NCBI GenBank assembly: GCA_023522315.1
Contig: JAHCSU010000689.1
Coordinates: forward strand, 1 to 32,342
Source of the DNA: Nostoc sp. CCCryo 231-06
GTDB taxonomy: Bacteria; Cyanobacteriota; Cyanobacteriia; Cyanobacteriales; Nostocaceae
Reading direction: 5' to 3'
Length of the DNA stretch: 32,342 nucleotides
A program made the position numbers and the translations under genes. Position 1 is the first letter of the stretch. Every line of letters starts with the position of its first letter. The notes beneath the pieces were generated by a model. That model was given only the letters and a program-made list of their open reading frames with translations, did not search any database and had not been told where the DNA came from. Shown piece by piece: positions 17,202 through 26,288 of this stretch.

Positions 17202-17882
17202 ATGATTAGTTTAAAATCTAAATTACTAAATGCGACTCTAGCCGTTACTGCTGCCATCCCCTTAGCTACTACTGTATTCTTTACCTCTGCTGGTTCTGCA
17301 CAAGCGGCTGCATTAACAACGGGCGGTTTTTCTTTGCTACCTCAGAATACTGTTACTTTGTCTGCTACTCTGCAAGGAAATTCTCTCAGCTTCGATCTTC
17401 CAAATACATTTCTTATTCCTACGAGTACTACTAGTGGTGACTTCACTAATTTTAGTAAAGGTTCAATAGGCCCCAATATCAGTTTTAATTCCACAAATGA
17501 GTTACTTTCAGCAAGTAACCCATTTCTTACACTCATAGATCAGGTTAATAATACAAACGCCACCTTTACCGTAACTTCTGCTACATACAAGGCGAGCCAA
17601 GCCTTGTCATCAAACCTTATTGATATATTCGTTGTAACTAACGGATTCTTTACGACTGCACTCGGCGAAATATCTCAGGGTGAAGGAATTATTACCTTAC
17701 AAACAAATGGTACAGTAGCTAATCTTCAAGACAATTTGAAGCTAGGTAAAGCAGTTACCACAACTTATTCTAGCTCTTACTTTGCCACTGTTCCTGAGCC
17801 AACCACAATGCTAGGCTTAGGTTTAGTTGGTGCTGGGATGGTTATGTCTATATCTCGCCGTCGCAAAAGTATCCTTCAATAG
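17202..17882 (+). CDS. PEP-CTERM sorting-domain protein
   Basis: A 226-residue exported protein. A Sec signal peptide spans about 1-36 (hydrophobic core 12-30, AQA-A before the mature chain). The middle is a Ser/Thr/Asn-rich, beta-strand-like region with no family I recognise. The C-terminus (about 197-224) is a PEP-CTERM signal: VPEPTTMLGLGLVG, a hydrophobic helix, then SRRRK. PEP-CTERM proteins are thought to be processed by exosortase and linked to extracellular polysaccharide or surface layers. No exosortase gene is in the window. A terminator-like hairpin follows about 20 bp past the stop, consistent with a single-gene transcript. Confidence 0.9.
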   Translation: MISLKSKLLNATLAVTAAIPLATTVFFTSAGSAQAAALTTGGFSLLPQNTVTLSATLQGNSLSFDLPNTFLIPTSTTSGDFTNFSKGSIGPNISFNSTNELLSASNPFLTLIDQVNNTNATFTVTSATYKASQALSSNLIDIFVVTNGFFTTALGEISQGEGIITLQTNGTVANLQDNLKLGKAVTTTYSSSYFATVPEPTTMLGLGLVGAGMVMSISRRRKSILQ

Positions 17883-17903
17883 ACCATATCCTAAATATAA
17901 AAA

Positions 17904-17930
17904 AGTTACTTTTAGTTGTTAAAAGTAACT
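17904..17930 (+). terminator. Terminator hairpin after the PEP-CTERM gene
   Basis: A perfect 11-bp stem (agttactttta/taaaagtaact) with a 5-base loop, 21 bp after the stop codon. The downstream T tract is weak (ctaattt). Confidence 0.65.
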
Positions 17931-18042
17931 CTAATTTATCGATTCGATTTGGCTGGAATGCAAAGTTTTACCAACCAAGTCGAATTTTTTCTTTTGTCAC
18001 ACAAATCTATTTAAAGGTGAATTTTTTTAACCTGAGATAGAC

Positions 18043-18708
18043 TTAAACTGATTGCAAAGATTGTTTCGCTTCAGTTGCGATCGCTTCCATTTCATCATCA
18101 ACGAGAGTTTCTAATATAGATTTGGCTTCTGCACTACCCAAACGAGACAAGGCTTGTACAACTCTGTAACGAATTTGCCAATCTGGATTGGTAGCATAGG
18201 GAGCCAACAAAGGAACTGCTTGTAAATCTCCCAAGTCACCCAAAGAACTAATAGCAGCAGTTTGGACTAATTCGTTTTCTGATGAAAGCGCCTCTTTGAG
18301 TAGTTCAAAGGCTCGTGGATCGCCTAACTCTCCTAATGTGGCGATAATACTGAATTGGATTAGCCATTCAGTGGTTGTATGGTAAAGGTGCTGCAAGTCT
18401 TCAAAAGCTTCATGTAACTTCAGAGCGCCCAAACAGTCTGCTGCTGCTGCTTGTACATCTACTTCGGAGTCATGAAGCAAGCGATCGCGCAAGATATCTA
18501 AAGATAACTGTAAATCTTGCGTTCCGAGTGTATCCATTTGACTCACCGCCGAGTAACGGACACGAGAATTGCGATCGCCAATAGCACTTTGAATTAATTC
18601 AAAGCCGATTGCAGGTTCCAGTTGGCGGATTTGATTTACTGCACGTAAGCGATCGCCTAAATTCTCAGAACTGAGCAATTGCTTAACAGACTCCGGAGTA
18701 ATACTCAT
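18043..18708 (-). CDS. nblB: HEAT-repeat protein, NblB-like
   Basis: A 221-residue all-helical protein made of about six HEAT/PBS-lyase-type repeats: RLRAVNQIRQL, RVRYSAVSQMDTLG, DVQAAAADCLGALK, LIQFSIIATLGELGD, LVQTAAISSLGDLGD, QIRYRVVQALSRLG. I match it to NblB, a phycobilisome-degradation factor related to bilin lyases, from the whole-length repeat pattern as I remember it. A generic HEAT protein cannot be ruled out. A Shine-Dalgarno (agga) sits about 8 bases before the ATG. The CBS gene is 61 bp upstream on the same strand, so the two may be co-transcribed. Confidence 0.72.
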   Translation of the reverse strand: MSITPESVKQLLSSENLGDRLRAVNQIRQLEPAIGFELIQSAIGDRNSRVRYSAVSQMDTLGTQDLQLSLDILRDRLLHDSEVDVQAAAADCLGALKLHEAFEDLQHLYHTTTEWLIQFSIIATLGELGDPRAFELLKEALSSENELVQTAAISSLGDLGDLQAVPLLAPYATNPDWQIRYRVVQALSRLGSAEAKSILETLVDDEMEAIATEAKQSLQSV

Positions 18709-18769
18709 TTAGTTATCCTGATTTTCAAAGGTGTAAAAAATAGTTAACAGTTATCAGACTGTTAACTTA

Positions 18770-19234
18770 CTAATCTTGACTTGCTGCCATTGCCCGAATA
18801 ATATCACCACGAGTGAGGATACCAATTACTTGGCCCGTGCCGTCAAGTACTGGCAATCGGTGAACGCTGCGATCGTGCATGATTGTAGCGGCTTCCCTTA
18901 AAGTTTTATCAGGGGAAATAGTGATCGGGTTTTTACTCATCACCTCCCCAACGGTTTGCCCTAGCGCCTTGTGCAAATCACGTTCATAAGTAGCAGGATT
19001 TTTTAAATAGATAACGCTATCAAGAAACATGATGTACGCAGGTGGAGTAACACCAGTTTCTTGCCACATCAAATCGGTTTCTGAGATAATGCCCACCAAT
19101 TTACCGACATCATCCACAACAGGTAGTCCGCTGATGTGGCGTTCTGCGAGAATTTGGATAGCTTCCTTCAGTGGAGTTTCCACCCGAACGACAATTGGTT
19201 CGCGGCTCATCACATCGGCAACGGTTTTAGGCAT
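18770..19234 (-). CDS. Tandem CBS-domain protein
   Basis: A 154-residue protein consisting of two CBS domains (about 6-55 and 96-150). Each has the GLPVVD/RLPVLD core strand and a following VGIISETDLM or IGILTRGDII, the usual place for adenosine-nucleotide contacts. A linker of about 40 residues (PPAYIMFLDSVIYLKNPATY) separates them. Stand-alone CBS pairs bind AMP, ATP or SAM and regulate partner proteins; the partner is not visible from sequence. It lies 61 bp upstream of the NblB-like gene on the same strand. Confidence 0.92.
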   Translation of the reverse strand: MPKTVADVMSREPIVVRVETPLKEAIQILAERHISGLPVVDDVGKLVGIISETDLMWQETGVTPPAYIMFLDSVIYLKNPATYERDLHKALGQTVGEVMSKNPITISPDKTLREAATIMHDRSVHRLPVLDGTGQVIGILTRGDIIRAMAASQD

Positions 19235-19321
19235 TTATATTACACTTTTAATCAAAGTCCCTGCGCTTATTGTAGAAAATTGCGGGACTTAACCTGATGC
19301 AATTAATAGATTGTTACGCTA

Positions 19322-19380
19322 TTGAGCATTGGGCATTGGTTATTGCTCCCCCTACTCCCTTTTCCCCTACTCCCTACTTC
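19322..19380. repeat. Composite STRR at the Nudix gene 3' end
   Basis: Copies of attgggc/attgagc, then ggttatt, then a C/T-rich tract (ctccccctactccc). The stop codon and last codons of the minus-strand Nudix gene lie inside the C/T-rich part. Confidence 0.8.
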
Positions 19381-19783
19381 CTTTTAAAGCAGCAATAATT
19401 TGAATATTTGCTTTAGGAAAAGTAAACTCCTCCAGTTCTTCCAACGTTACCCAGCGAATTTCATCAGATTCCAAGGGTTGGGGAATACCTGTAACATGGC
19501 GGCAGTGATGTACTGTGAGGGTAACGCGCAAGTCTGTATAGGTATGGTCAATAGTAATCAAATGCTCTCCTACTTCAATTACTATTCCCAGTTCTTCAGA
19601 AATTTCCCGTTGAATACACTCGCTGATAGTTTCACCAGGCTCAATTTTACCACCAGGAAATTCCCACAAACCACCCATTGCTCCTTCTGGACGACGGCGA
19701 TCAATTAAAATTTGCTCTTGCTCGTTCCAAATTACTGCAACACCAATAATTTTATGGGGTGGGAGAGAGTTGGTTTTACTCAT
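19367..19783 (-). CDS. mutT: Nudix hydrolase, MutT-like (8-oxo-dGTP diphosphatase type)
   Basis: A 138-residue Nudix protein. The Nudix box is complete: G45-x5-E51-x7-REISEELG (59-66), preceded by LWEFPGGK, the MutT-type spacing. The beginning (KIIGVAVIWNEQEQILIDRR) and the DEIRWVTLEELEEFTFP region near 107-123 fit MutT/8-oxo-dGTP diphosphatases, which cleanse the nucleotide pool after oxidation. Substrate is inferred from similarity. The last residues (GSRE) are encoded within the ctccc-rich repeat, so the C-terminus may have been altered by it. Confidence 0.9.
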   Translation of the reverse strand: MSKTNSLPPHKIIGVAVIWNEQEQILIDRRRPEGAMGGLWEFPGGKIEPGETISECIQREISEELGIVIEVGEHLITIDHTYTDLRVTLTVHHCRHVTGIPQPLESDEIRWVTLEELEEFTFPKANIQIIAALKGSRE

Positions 19784-20254
19784 AGTTTATGGGGAGATAG
19801 GCAGAGATAAAGTTCCTAATTTTTAACTTTTAACCCTTGATTCAAAGTCCGCTATTGACTCATAATAAAACTCGGCAGACTAGTGTGAACTCTGCCGAGT
19901 TTGGATTTATTGCGAGTATGATTTATAGTCGTTAGTTTACCCACGCCTGTCTATTAATCATTTAGAGATACGCCTCTAATTGAACTGATTACCAAACTAC
20001 ATAAGTTCATAGAGAACCACATTGGAAACCTCTGCGATAACCTCTGCACTCCTACTATGCAGTTCGGCAAAGCGCCTATGCGTTTAAATTTCAATCTTAA
20101 TTTGTCACTGTTTTGGATATTTTAAAAATATTTAGCTGATTCTTGATTGGGAATTAAGAGCAGAGATTTCGCAGAGGCTTATTTTAAATTCGTATCGCCA
20201 TGACTGTGACTAGCTGTAAACTCAACAACAATATTGAATTTACCATTTACATTT
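19784..20254. other. Intergenic region, 471 bp
   Basis: Holds a strong terminator hairpin (19868-19902) more than 350 bp beyond the minus-strand DUF760 stop. The pair cctctgcga (about 20029) and tcgcagagg (about 20168) could pair at long range. A long 3' UTR or small RNA ending at that terminator is possible; no coding frame is convincing. Confidence 0.5.
19868..19902 (-). terminator. Rho-independent terminator, minus strand
   Basis: A perfect 12-bp stem (aaactcggcaga/tctgccgagttt) with an 11-base loop, followed on the minus strand by ttttattatg. It faces transcripts coming from the DUF760 gene side. Confidence 0.75.
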
Positions 20255-20599
20255 CTAGTCAATTTCGCTGCTCTTGGTTTCAGATCCTTGTAGGGCGATT
20301 TCAAAATCCATTCTCTGTTCCGCGTTACGCAAGAAATAACCACTAATCATAGCAGAAGCCAGAAGCCGACCCAGACTTTCTCGACTGGTAGTTACAGTAA
20401 CGCCAAAGTTTTCTGAAGGTAGATTACCCAAAAGTCCTGTAATATTCCGTTCCATTACCTGAAAAACTTCGGTAGACGTGGGTTTAGATAGTTGGGTAAC
20501 TGTTTCTGGACTCAATGATTTAACATACTGCCATAGTAAATCGCTAGTTTCTGATTCGCTATTGAAAAATTCTGAGACACGATTGGATGGGTTATTCAT
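20255..20599 (-). CDS. DUF760 family protein
   Basis: A 114-residue protein of the DUF760 family of cyanobacteria and plastids. The recognisable block is LPSENFGVTVTTSRESLGRL followed by LASAMISGYFLRNAEQRMDFE (about 59-100). The N-terminal half is helical and begins with a Ser/Asn-rich stretch. It has no signal peptide or membrane segment. A good Shine-Dalgarno (aaggag) is 7 bases before the ATG. Function is unknown, though plant homologues are plastid proteins. It is 245 bp downstream of the sigma gene on the same strand but separated from it by a hairpin, so probably has its own promoter. Confidence 0.85.
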   Translation of the reverse strand: MNNPSNRVSEFFNSESETSDLLWQYVKSLSPETVTQLSKPTSTEVFQVMERNITGLLGNLPSENFGVTVTTSRESLGRLLASAMISGYFLRNAEQRMDFEIALQGSETKSSEID

Positions 20600-20784
20600 T
20601 TTTTAGCTCCTTAACTACCACTACTAGCTGCGGTGCTTGTGATTTGAATATTAAATGTCTGTTTTGGATTAGACTTAGCTAGCTATTTCGTCTTCCTGTC
20701 AACTAATGTAACAGCCAAGCTTAAGAGTGGAAGTAGGCGTAACCGTACCAAAGTCAGCGTATTTTCTCACCCCAATAAATAAAC

Positions 20785-20823
20785 TTAGGAGTGAGGAGTT
20801 AATTAAAAACTCCTAACTCCTAA
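20785..20823 (-). terminator. STRR-built hairpin after the sigma factor gene
   Basis: Two 16-base arms (20785-20800 and 20808-20823) pair with one mismatch around a 7-base loop. The arms consist of the heptamer aactcct and its complement. It lies 21 bp past the minus-strand sigma stop and is followed by gtttatttatt on that strand, so it may act as a terminator. Confidence 0.55.
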
Positions 20824-20843
20824 CTCATAACTCCTAACTTTCC
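20807..20843. repeat. STRR (aactcct/aactcat)n
   Basis: Four to five heptamers between the hairpin and the stop codon of the sigma gene. Confidence 0.75.
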
Positions 20844-20844
20844 C

Positions 20845-21843
20845 TTAACTTGCCAAATATTCACCCATGTTGGCTTTAGACTTGCGAAGTTTGGTTAAAG
20901 CTTCCCGCTCAATTTGCCGGACTCGTTCTCGGCTGATGTTCAGGATTTCACCAATTCTAGCCAGAGTCAGCGCTTGCCCATCAGTTAAGCCAAAGCGCAG
21001 CGTGATCACTTCCTTCTGTTGTGGCGTGAGGTCACCCATCAGGCGATCTAAGTCATAAGATAAGGAAGATTGCATGACAAACTCTTCTGGAGATGCTCCT
21101 GGATCTTCCAGCATTTCTCCAAGTTCGGTGTCGTAATTATCACCCAGCCGCAAATCTAAGGAAAGGGGCAAACGCGCCTTTTCTAGATACTCTCGCACTT
21201 GTTTGGGGGTCAATTCTAATTCTTCAGCTAGCTCTCCAGCTGTCGGAGCGCGTCCCAACTTTTGAGACAATTGGCGCTGTGCCTTTTTAATTTTATTTAA
21301 TTTTTCGGTGATATGGATAGGCAGCCGAATGGTACGAGCTTTTTCGGCTATAGCACGGGTGATAGCTTGCCGAATCCACCAATAGGCATAGGTAGAAAAT
21401 CTATACCCTTTGGTAGGGTCAAACTTTTCTACGCCCCGTTGCATACCAATACTACCTTCTTGGATCAAGTCCAGTAAATCGACGTTGCGCTTTATGTACT
21501 TTTTGGCAACGGAGACTACCAGCCGCAAATTGGCTTCTACCATCTTACGCTTGGCAATCTCACCATCAGCGATCGCTTCGTTCAACTCTGCTGGTTCTAG
21601 CTTTGTCGTTTTGGCCCACTCTTCTAAAGTCGGTTGACGACCTAGCTGGGTGGCAAGAGATTCCCTTGATTCGTGCAAAGCGCAGGAACGTTGCACCTGT
21701 TTACCATAGAAAATCTCTTCCTCGTGGGTTAAGAGTGGCACACGGCCAATCTCACGCAGGTAAGTCCGCACGAGGTCTGTGGCTGTCTGAGCGGTCTTCA
21801 TGGCGCTACTCTTTGGTAATGATGGGTTTGGCGGTAGGGTCAT
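20845..21843 (-). CDS. Group 2 RpoD-like sigma factor
   Basis: A 332-residue sigma-70 protein. Region 1.2 ([22 protein letters not shown]), region 2 ([52 protein letters not shown]), region 3 ([19 protein letters not shown]) and region 4 ([37 protein letters not shown]) are all complete. It lacks the long acidic region 1.1 of the primary SigA, so it is a non-essential group 2 factor of the SigB/C/D/E class; I cannot tell which. These factors reprogramme transcription under light, nutrient or nitrogen stress. A second in-frame ATG (residue 15, at 21801) is an alternative start; neither has a good Shine-Dalgarno. Two hairpins lie in the upstream leader. Confidence 0.93.
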   Translation of the reverse strand: MTLPPNPSLPKSSAMKTAQTATDLVRTYLREIGRVPLLTHEEEIFYGKQVQRSCALHESRESLATQLGRQPTLEEWAKTTKLEPAELNEAIADGEIAKRKMVEANLRLVVSVAKKYIKRNVDLLDLIQEGSIGMQRGVEKFDPTKGYRFSTYAYWWIRQAITRAIAEKARTIRLPIHITEKLNKIKKAQRQLSQKLGRAPTAGELAEELELTPKQVREYLEKARLPLSLDLRLGDNYDTELGEMLEDPGASPEEFVMQSSLSYDLDRLMGDLTPQQKEVITLRFGLTDGQALTLARIGEILNISRERVRQIEREALTKLRKSKANMGEYLAS

Positions 21844-21871
21844 TAAGGGATAGATGCTTTTTTAGGGGGCT

Positions 21872-21886
21872 ACCCAGTCAGACTGG
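21872..21886 (-). promoter_or_regulatory. Leader hairpin 1 upstream of sigma gene
   Basis: cccagtcagactggg: a perfect 7-bp stem with a 1-base centre, about 30 bp before the sigma ATG. With the next hairpin it could fold in the mRNA leader; it may equally be a dispersed repeat. Confidence 0.4.
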
Positions 21887-21913
21887 GAACCTATGCTATG
21901 GTTTGCAACTTAC

Positions 21914-21934
21914 GCACCCGAGAAACTCGGGTGC
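21914..21934 (-). promoter_or_regulatory. Leader hairpin 2 upstream of sigma gene
   Basis: gcacccgag and ctcgggtgc form a perfect 9-bp stem with a 3-base loop, 27 bp beyond the first hairpin. Confidence 0.4.
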
Positions 21935-22274
21935 TTATAATAATCAAATTTAGGCTTCTTAACTGCTAAAAGTTACAGCTATTTCCTAATTTTCACAAGT
22001 ATCTAGAGTTAGATAAAAGATCGCTTTTTAAACATTTTTCTATTGGAGCCGTATTAATAATTGTAACATTTATGAGAATATTTTGGCTATATGGCGACAT
22101 TAAATTTCCTGGTTGTTCCAGTTCATGCAATATTGCCCTTGCTTTCAAGGTTGACTAGAAGTCAATTTAAGAAATTATCTGGTTAACATAAGCTTCCTCA
22201 TATTTGTTAAAGTATCTCTAATGAGAACTATAGTCATTCTCTTATAACAATTACTTAATTTTCTTGGGGATGGG

Positions 22275-22480
22275 GCATGGGGCATTGGGCATGAGGCATT
22301 GGGCATTGGGCATGGGGCATGGGGCATTGGGCATTGGGCATTGGGCATTGGTTATTCTCCTTGTCTCCCTCATCTCCCCAACTCCTAACTCCTAACTCCT
22401 AACTCCTAACCCTTCGGCAGGCTCAGGGCATCGCTCCTAAAACTCCCCACTCCCCACTCCCCACTCCCCACTACCTACTC
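22275..22480. repeat. Stacked STRR block at the carB 3' end
   Basis: In order: about ten heptamers of ggcattg/ggcatgg (22275-22349), a ctccc-rich tract, four to five copies of aactcct (about 22379-22410), a dispersed repeat (cccttcggcaggctcaggg, about 22410-22430), and four copies of actcccc (about 22440-22472). The carB stop codon lies at the right edge. Confidence 0.85.
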
Positions 22481-25400
22481 CCTCGCAATCGGGCAGTACT
22501 CTTGAATGGTTTTTACGTCTAAAGTCGTATTTTGTAAAGAACGGATGGCGGCGACGGTAGCTTTCGCGCCGGCGATGGTAGTAATGATGGGAATTTTGTA
22601 AGCTAAGGCTGTGCGACGGATTAACCTAGCATCAGTATGGGCTTCTTCCCCTGAAGGTGTGTTGATAATAAGTTGGATTTTTTTGTTTTTGATTGCATCT
22701 AAGACGTGGGGACGGCCTTCATGGAGTTTCAGCACCAATTCAATATTTAACCCGTGTTCGAGAAGAACTCGTCGTGTACCAAGAGTAGCCATCACTGTAA
22801 AGCCCAAATCGATAAATTCCTTCACCACAGCACCGGCAGACGCTTTATCGCGATCGCTCATTGATACAAATACAGTTCCCGTCAGTGGTAAACGCTCCCC
22901 AGCACCCAATTCTGCTTTGGCAAAGGCCCGGCCAAAGTCGCTGTCAATCCCCATCACTTCACCAGTAGAGCGCATTTCTGGGCCCAATATTGTATCAGTT
23001 CCAGGGAATTTATTAAAGGGTAATACTGCTTCTTTTACAGCAATATGTGTGGGAATGACTTCTTCGGTGAAGTGTAGCTCCTCTAAGGTTTTACCTGACA
23101 TAATTAAGGATGCTAGTTTCGCCAACTGTACACCCGTCGCTTTAGAAACAAAGGGCACTGTACGCGAGGCGCGGGGGTTGGCTTCCAAAATGTAAACTTG
23201 GGGAGAATAACTGCTTGCGCCGACAACGGCAAATTGAATATTCATCAACCCCACGACTGACAGCGCTTGTGCTAGCTGCACCGTCCATGTGCGAATTTGA
23301 TTTAGAACTGCTGGTGATAGGGAAATCGAAGGTAAGGAACAAGCGGAATCTCCTGAGTGAATCCCTGCTTGCTCGATGTGTTCCATGATGCCACCAATCA
23401 CTACCCGTCCTGTATGATCGGCGATCGCATCTACATCGACTTCGATCGCATTTTCCAAAAACTTATCAATCAAAATCGGATGTTCTGGTTCCACTAGTAC
23501 TGCAAAGGTCATGTAGCGTTCCAACTCAGCATCAGAATACACGATTTCCATCGCCCGTCCCCCTAACACATAGCTGGGACGCACCACCACTGGATAGCCA
23601 ATGCGTTTGGCGACAATCAGCGCATCTTCGTAAGTCCGAGCAATACCATTAGGCGGTTGGGAGATATTCAACTGTTGGAGAATCTTTTCAAACCGCTCCC
23701 GGTTTTCTGCCATGTCGATGGAATCCGGTGATGTACCCCAAATTTTGGTGAGCAGTCCAGAAGTGTCATTTCTAAGGAATTCTTGTAATGGTAGAGCCAA
23801 CTTTAGCGGTGTTTGTCCGCCAAACTGGATTATTACCCCGGCTGGATTTTCAGTTTCGATGATGTTAAGAACATCTTCTTTTGTTAAAGGCTCAAAGTAA
23901 AGGCGATCGCTGGTATCGTAGTCTGTCGAAACTGTCTCTGGGTTAGAGTTGACCATAATCGTCTCATACCCCGCTTTCTTCAAAGCATAAGCGGCGTGAC
24001 AACAACAATAATCAAACTCAATTCCCTGTCCAATGCGGTTGGGGCCACCACCCAAAATCAACACTTTTGGCTTGGTTGCGGGCATTACCTCTGTTTCTTC
24101 TTCGTAGGTAGAATAGTAGTAGGGAGTAAACGCTTCAAACTCAGCAGCGCAAGTATCTACGGTTTTGTAAACTGGGATAATCCCTAGTGATTTGCGGTAG
24201 GCGCGAACTTCATCTTCGGTGGTTTTGGTGGCATAAGCAATCTGGCGATCGCTATATCCGTCCCGCTTCGCTTCATAAAGTTGCTCTTTTGTCAATTGCT
24301 GCAAAGGTGTCCGCTTGAGAAATTTCTCAACATCTAGCAGTTGCTGAAATTTATCTAGAAACCACGGGTCAATACCAGTCAGTTCGTAGATTTCCTCAGC
24401 ACTAATGCCTAGTTGCAAGGCATGGCGCACCGAGAAAATGCGATCGGGGTTAGGTGTTCGTAATTGGGCGCGGATTTGTTCACCACTGGGTAATTTTTCG
24501 GCTTTGTCGCAACCCCAACCAGCGCGTCCTGTTTCGAGCGATCGCAGCGCCTTTTGGAAGGATTCGTTGAATGTGCGCCCAATTGCCATTACTTCCCCGA
24601 CTGATTTCATTTGGGTTGTCAGTACTGGGTCAGAACCGGGGAATTTTTCAAAGGCGAAGCGAGGGATTTTTGTCACCACATAGTCAATTGTCGGCTCAAA
24701 GGACGCCGGAGTTTTCTTGGTGATGTCATTTTGAATTTCATTTAGGGTGTAGCCCACAGCCAATTTTGCGGCAATTTTGGCGATGGGGAAACCTGTAGCT
24801 TTGGAAGACAAAGCTGAACTGCGGGAAACGCGGGGGTTCATCTCGATTACAACCACATCCCCATTAACCGGATTGACAGCAAACTGGATATTAGAACCAC
24901 CAGTTTCTACCCCTATCTCGCGGATGATTTTAATTGCCATATCCCGCAGCCTTTGATATTCTTTATCAGTGAGGGTTTGCGCGGGAGCGACGGTAATTGA
25001 GTCTCCGGTGTGAATGCCCATAGGGTCAAGGTTTTCGATGGAGCAAATAATCACCACGTTATCTGCCAAATCGCGCATCACTTCGAGTTCATATTCTTTC
25101 CAGCCGAGTAAAGACTGGTCAATGAGAATTTGCGAAACGGGGCTGGCATCTATACCCACCTGTGCCATTTCTTCAAATTCTTCTTGGTTATAAGCAATAC
25201 CGCCGCCACTTCCACCCATTGTGAAAGCTGGACGAATAATTAGGGGATAAGTACCAATTTGACGGGCAACAGCTTTGGCTTCTTCTAAGGTTTCGGCTGT
25301 GTCGCTGGGACACACAGCTATGCCGATCCTGGCCATTGCCTGACCGAAAAGTTTTCGATCTTCGGCTTTTTCGATGGCTGGTAGTTTAGCGCCGATTAAC

Positions 25401-25741
25401 TCAACGCCGTACTTTTCCAACACTCCATTTTTGGCTAAAGCAACGGCGAGGTTGAGGGCTGTTTGTCCTCCCATCGTTGGTAGGAGAGCATCAGGGCGTT
25501 CTTTCTCAATGACTTTTTCGACCAATTCTGGAGTTAGCGGCTCAATGTAAGTGCGATCGGCCGTTTCCGGGTCGGTCATAATAGTTGCAGGGTTGGAGTT
25601 GACCAAAACCACTTCATAGCCTTCTTCTCGCAGCGCTTTGCAGGCTTGAGTGCCAGAGTAGTCAAACTCACAGGCTTGTCCAATCACAATTGGGCCAGAG
25701 CCTAACAGTAGAATCTTCCGGAGGTCGTCACGGCGGGGCAT
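22475..25741 (-). CDS. carB: Carbamoyl-phosphate synthase large subunit
   Basis: A 1088-residue CarB, normal length. Two homologous ATP-grasp synthetase halves are visible. The first begins with [20 protein letters not shown] and has [10 protein letters not shown] and [20 protein letters not shown]. The second begins with [20 protein letters not shown] and has [10 protein letters not shown] and [21 protein letters not shown]. Between them is the oligomerisation region (about 400-550). The C-terminal about 140 residues form the MGS-like allosteric domain. CarB uses ammonia delivered by CarA, bicarbonate and two ATP to make carbamoyl phosphate for arginine and pyrimidines, and in cyanobacteria for cyanophycin supply. 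carA is not in the window, so the two subunits are unlinked here. An aagg about 9 bases before the ATG is a weak Shine-Dalgarno. Confidence 0.98.
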   Translation of the reverse strand: MPRRDDLRKILLLGSGPIVIGQACEFDYSGTQACKALREEGYEVVLVNSNPATIMTDPETADRTYIEPLTPELVEKVIEKERPDALLPTMGGQTALNLAVALAKNGVLEKYGVELIGAKLPAIEKAEDRKLFGQAMARIGIAVCPSDTAETLEEAKAVARQIGTYPLIIRPAFTMGGSGGGIAYNQEEFEEMAQVGIDASPVSQILIDQSLLGWKEYELEVMRDLADNVVIICSIENLDPMGIHTGDSITVAPAQTLTDKEYQRLRDMAIKIIREIGVETGGSNIQFAVNPVNGDVVVIEMNPRVSRSSALSSKATGFPIAKIAAKLAVGYTLNEIQNDITKKTPASFEPTIDYVVTKIPRFAFEKFPGSDPVLTTQMKSVGEVMAIGRTFNESFQKALRSLETGRAGWGCDKAEKLPSGEQIRAQLRTPNPDRIFSVRHALQLGISAEEIYELTGIDPWFLDKFQQLLDVEKFLKRTPLQQLTKEQLYEAKRDGYSDRQIAYATKTTEDEVRAYRKSLGIIPVYKTVDTCAAEFEAFTPYYYSTYEEETEVMPATKPKVLILGGGPNRIGQGIEFDYCCCHAAYALKKAGYETIMVNSNPETVSTDYDTSDRLYFEPLTKEDVLNIIETENPAGVIIQFGGQTPLKLALPLQEFLRNDTSGLLTKIWGTSPDSIDMAENRERFEKILQQLNISQPPNGIARTYEDALIVAKRIGYPVVVRPSYVLGGRAMEIVYSDAELERYMTFAVLVEPEHPILIDKFLENAIEVDVDAIADHTGRVVIGGIMEHIEQAGIHSGDSACSLPSISLSPAVLNQIRTWTVQLAQALSVVGLMNIQFAVVGASSYSPQVYILEANPRASRTVPFVSKATGVQLAKLASLIMSGKTLEELHFTEEVIPTHIAVKEAVLPFNKFPGTDTILGPEMRSTGEVMGIDSDFGRAFAKAELGAGERLPLTGTVFVSMSDRDKASAGAVVKEFIDLGFTVMATLGTRRVLLEHGLNIELVLKLHEGRPHVLDAIKNKKIQLIINTPSGEEAHTDARLIRRTALAYKIPIITTIAGAKATVAAIRSLQNTTLDVKTIQEYCPIARE

Positions 25742-25847
25742 AGTAGTTGCCTTGGAATACGAGAATACAAATCCTGATTATTTTAAGGGTCTTTACCCCC
25801 TCTCGTGCTTTTTATTATTAAGTTTTCTAAGTTTGATGACAAAGTAG

Positions 25848-25867
25848 AGACGCGATTAATCGCGTCT
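25848..25867. repeat. Perfect 20-bp palindrome, copy 2
   Basis: Identical to 14007-14026, with six more identical flanking bases. Confidence 0.85.
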
Positions 25868-26173
25868 GTACAAAGTGGGGAGTAGGGGAAGCAGGGGAGG
25901 CAGGGGGAGCATAATTAAGAATCAATGCCCCATACTCAATTATTATTTTGTATTTCTAATTTTATTTAATTGTGATGCTCAAATTTTGAAAGCCTTTGGG
26001 AATCTTTATTATTTAAGCTAGTAAGATTTTGCAACAGATGGTGATTTATTTTGGCATATATCTATCTGATTATTCAACACAAATAAATTTCTTAACTATA
26101 AATATTTATTAAGTAGCTAATTGCCAATTATTTTCAACATTAAATATATTAGATGAATATGTTTACTTAGATT

Positions 26174-26215
26174 AAAAATGGCAGAGAGATACGAATACCA
26201 TCCTCTGCCATTTTT
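26174..26215 (-). terminator. Rho-independent terminator of dps
   Basis: A 13-bp stem (core aaaatggcagag/ctctgccatttt) with a 16-base loop, about 75 bp past the dps stop. T runs occur on both strands, so it could work in both directions. Confidence 0.8.
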
Positions 26216-26288
26216 TATAATATTTTAAGAGTTAGTGCTGCTAACTTTTTCTTTCAGTCTAGGTAGACAAATCTAGATTATGAGAGTT

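Larger units (their letters stand above)
21844..22474. other. Sigma leader and repeat-rich carB downstream region
   Basis: The first 100 bp carry two hairpins upstream of the sigma start. From about 21940 to 22260 the DNA is AT-rich and featureless and probably contains the sigma promoter. From 22275 on it is a stack of STRRs lying at the carB 3' end. I see no gene. Confidence 0.6.
25742..26288. other. Intergenic region between carB and dps
   Basis: Has the second 20-bp palindrome (25848-25867), a GGGAG-rich tract (about 25874-25912) followed by caatgccccat, which is the fourth composite repeat and in opposite orientation to the other three, and the dps terminator (26174-26215). The carB promoter should lie in the first 100 bp. 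The AT-rich middle shows nothing recognisable. Confidence 0.6.

Noticed and set aside
22611-23195. 194-codon plus-strand frame antisense to carB
   Set aside because: Fully within the well-identified CarB coding region; shadow of its codon use.
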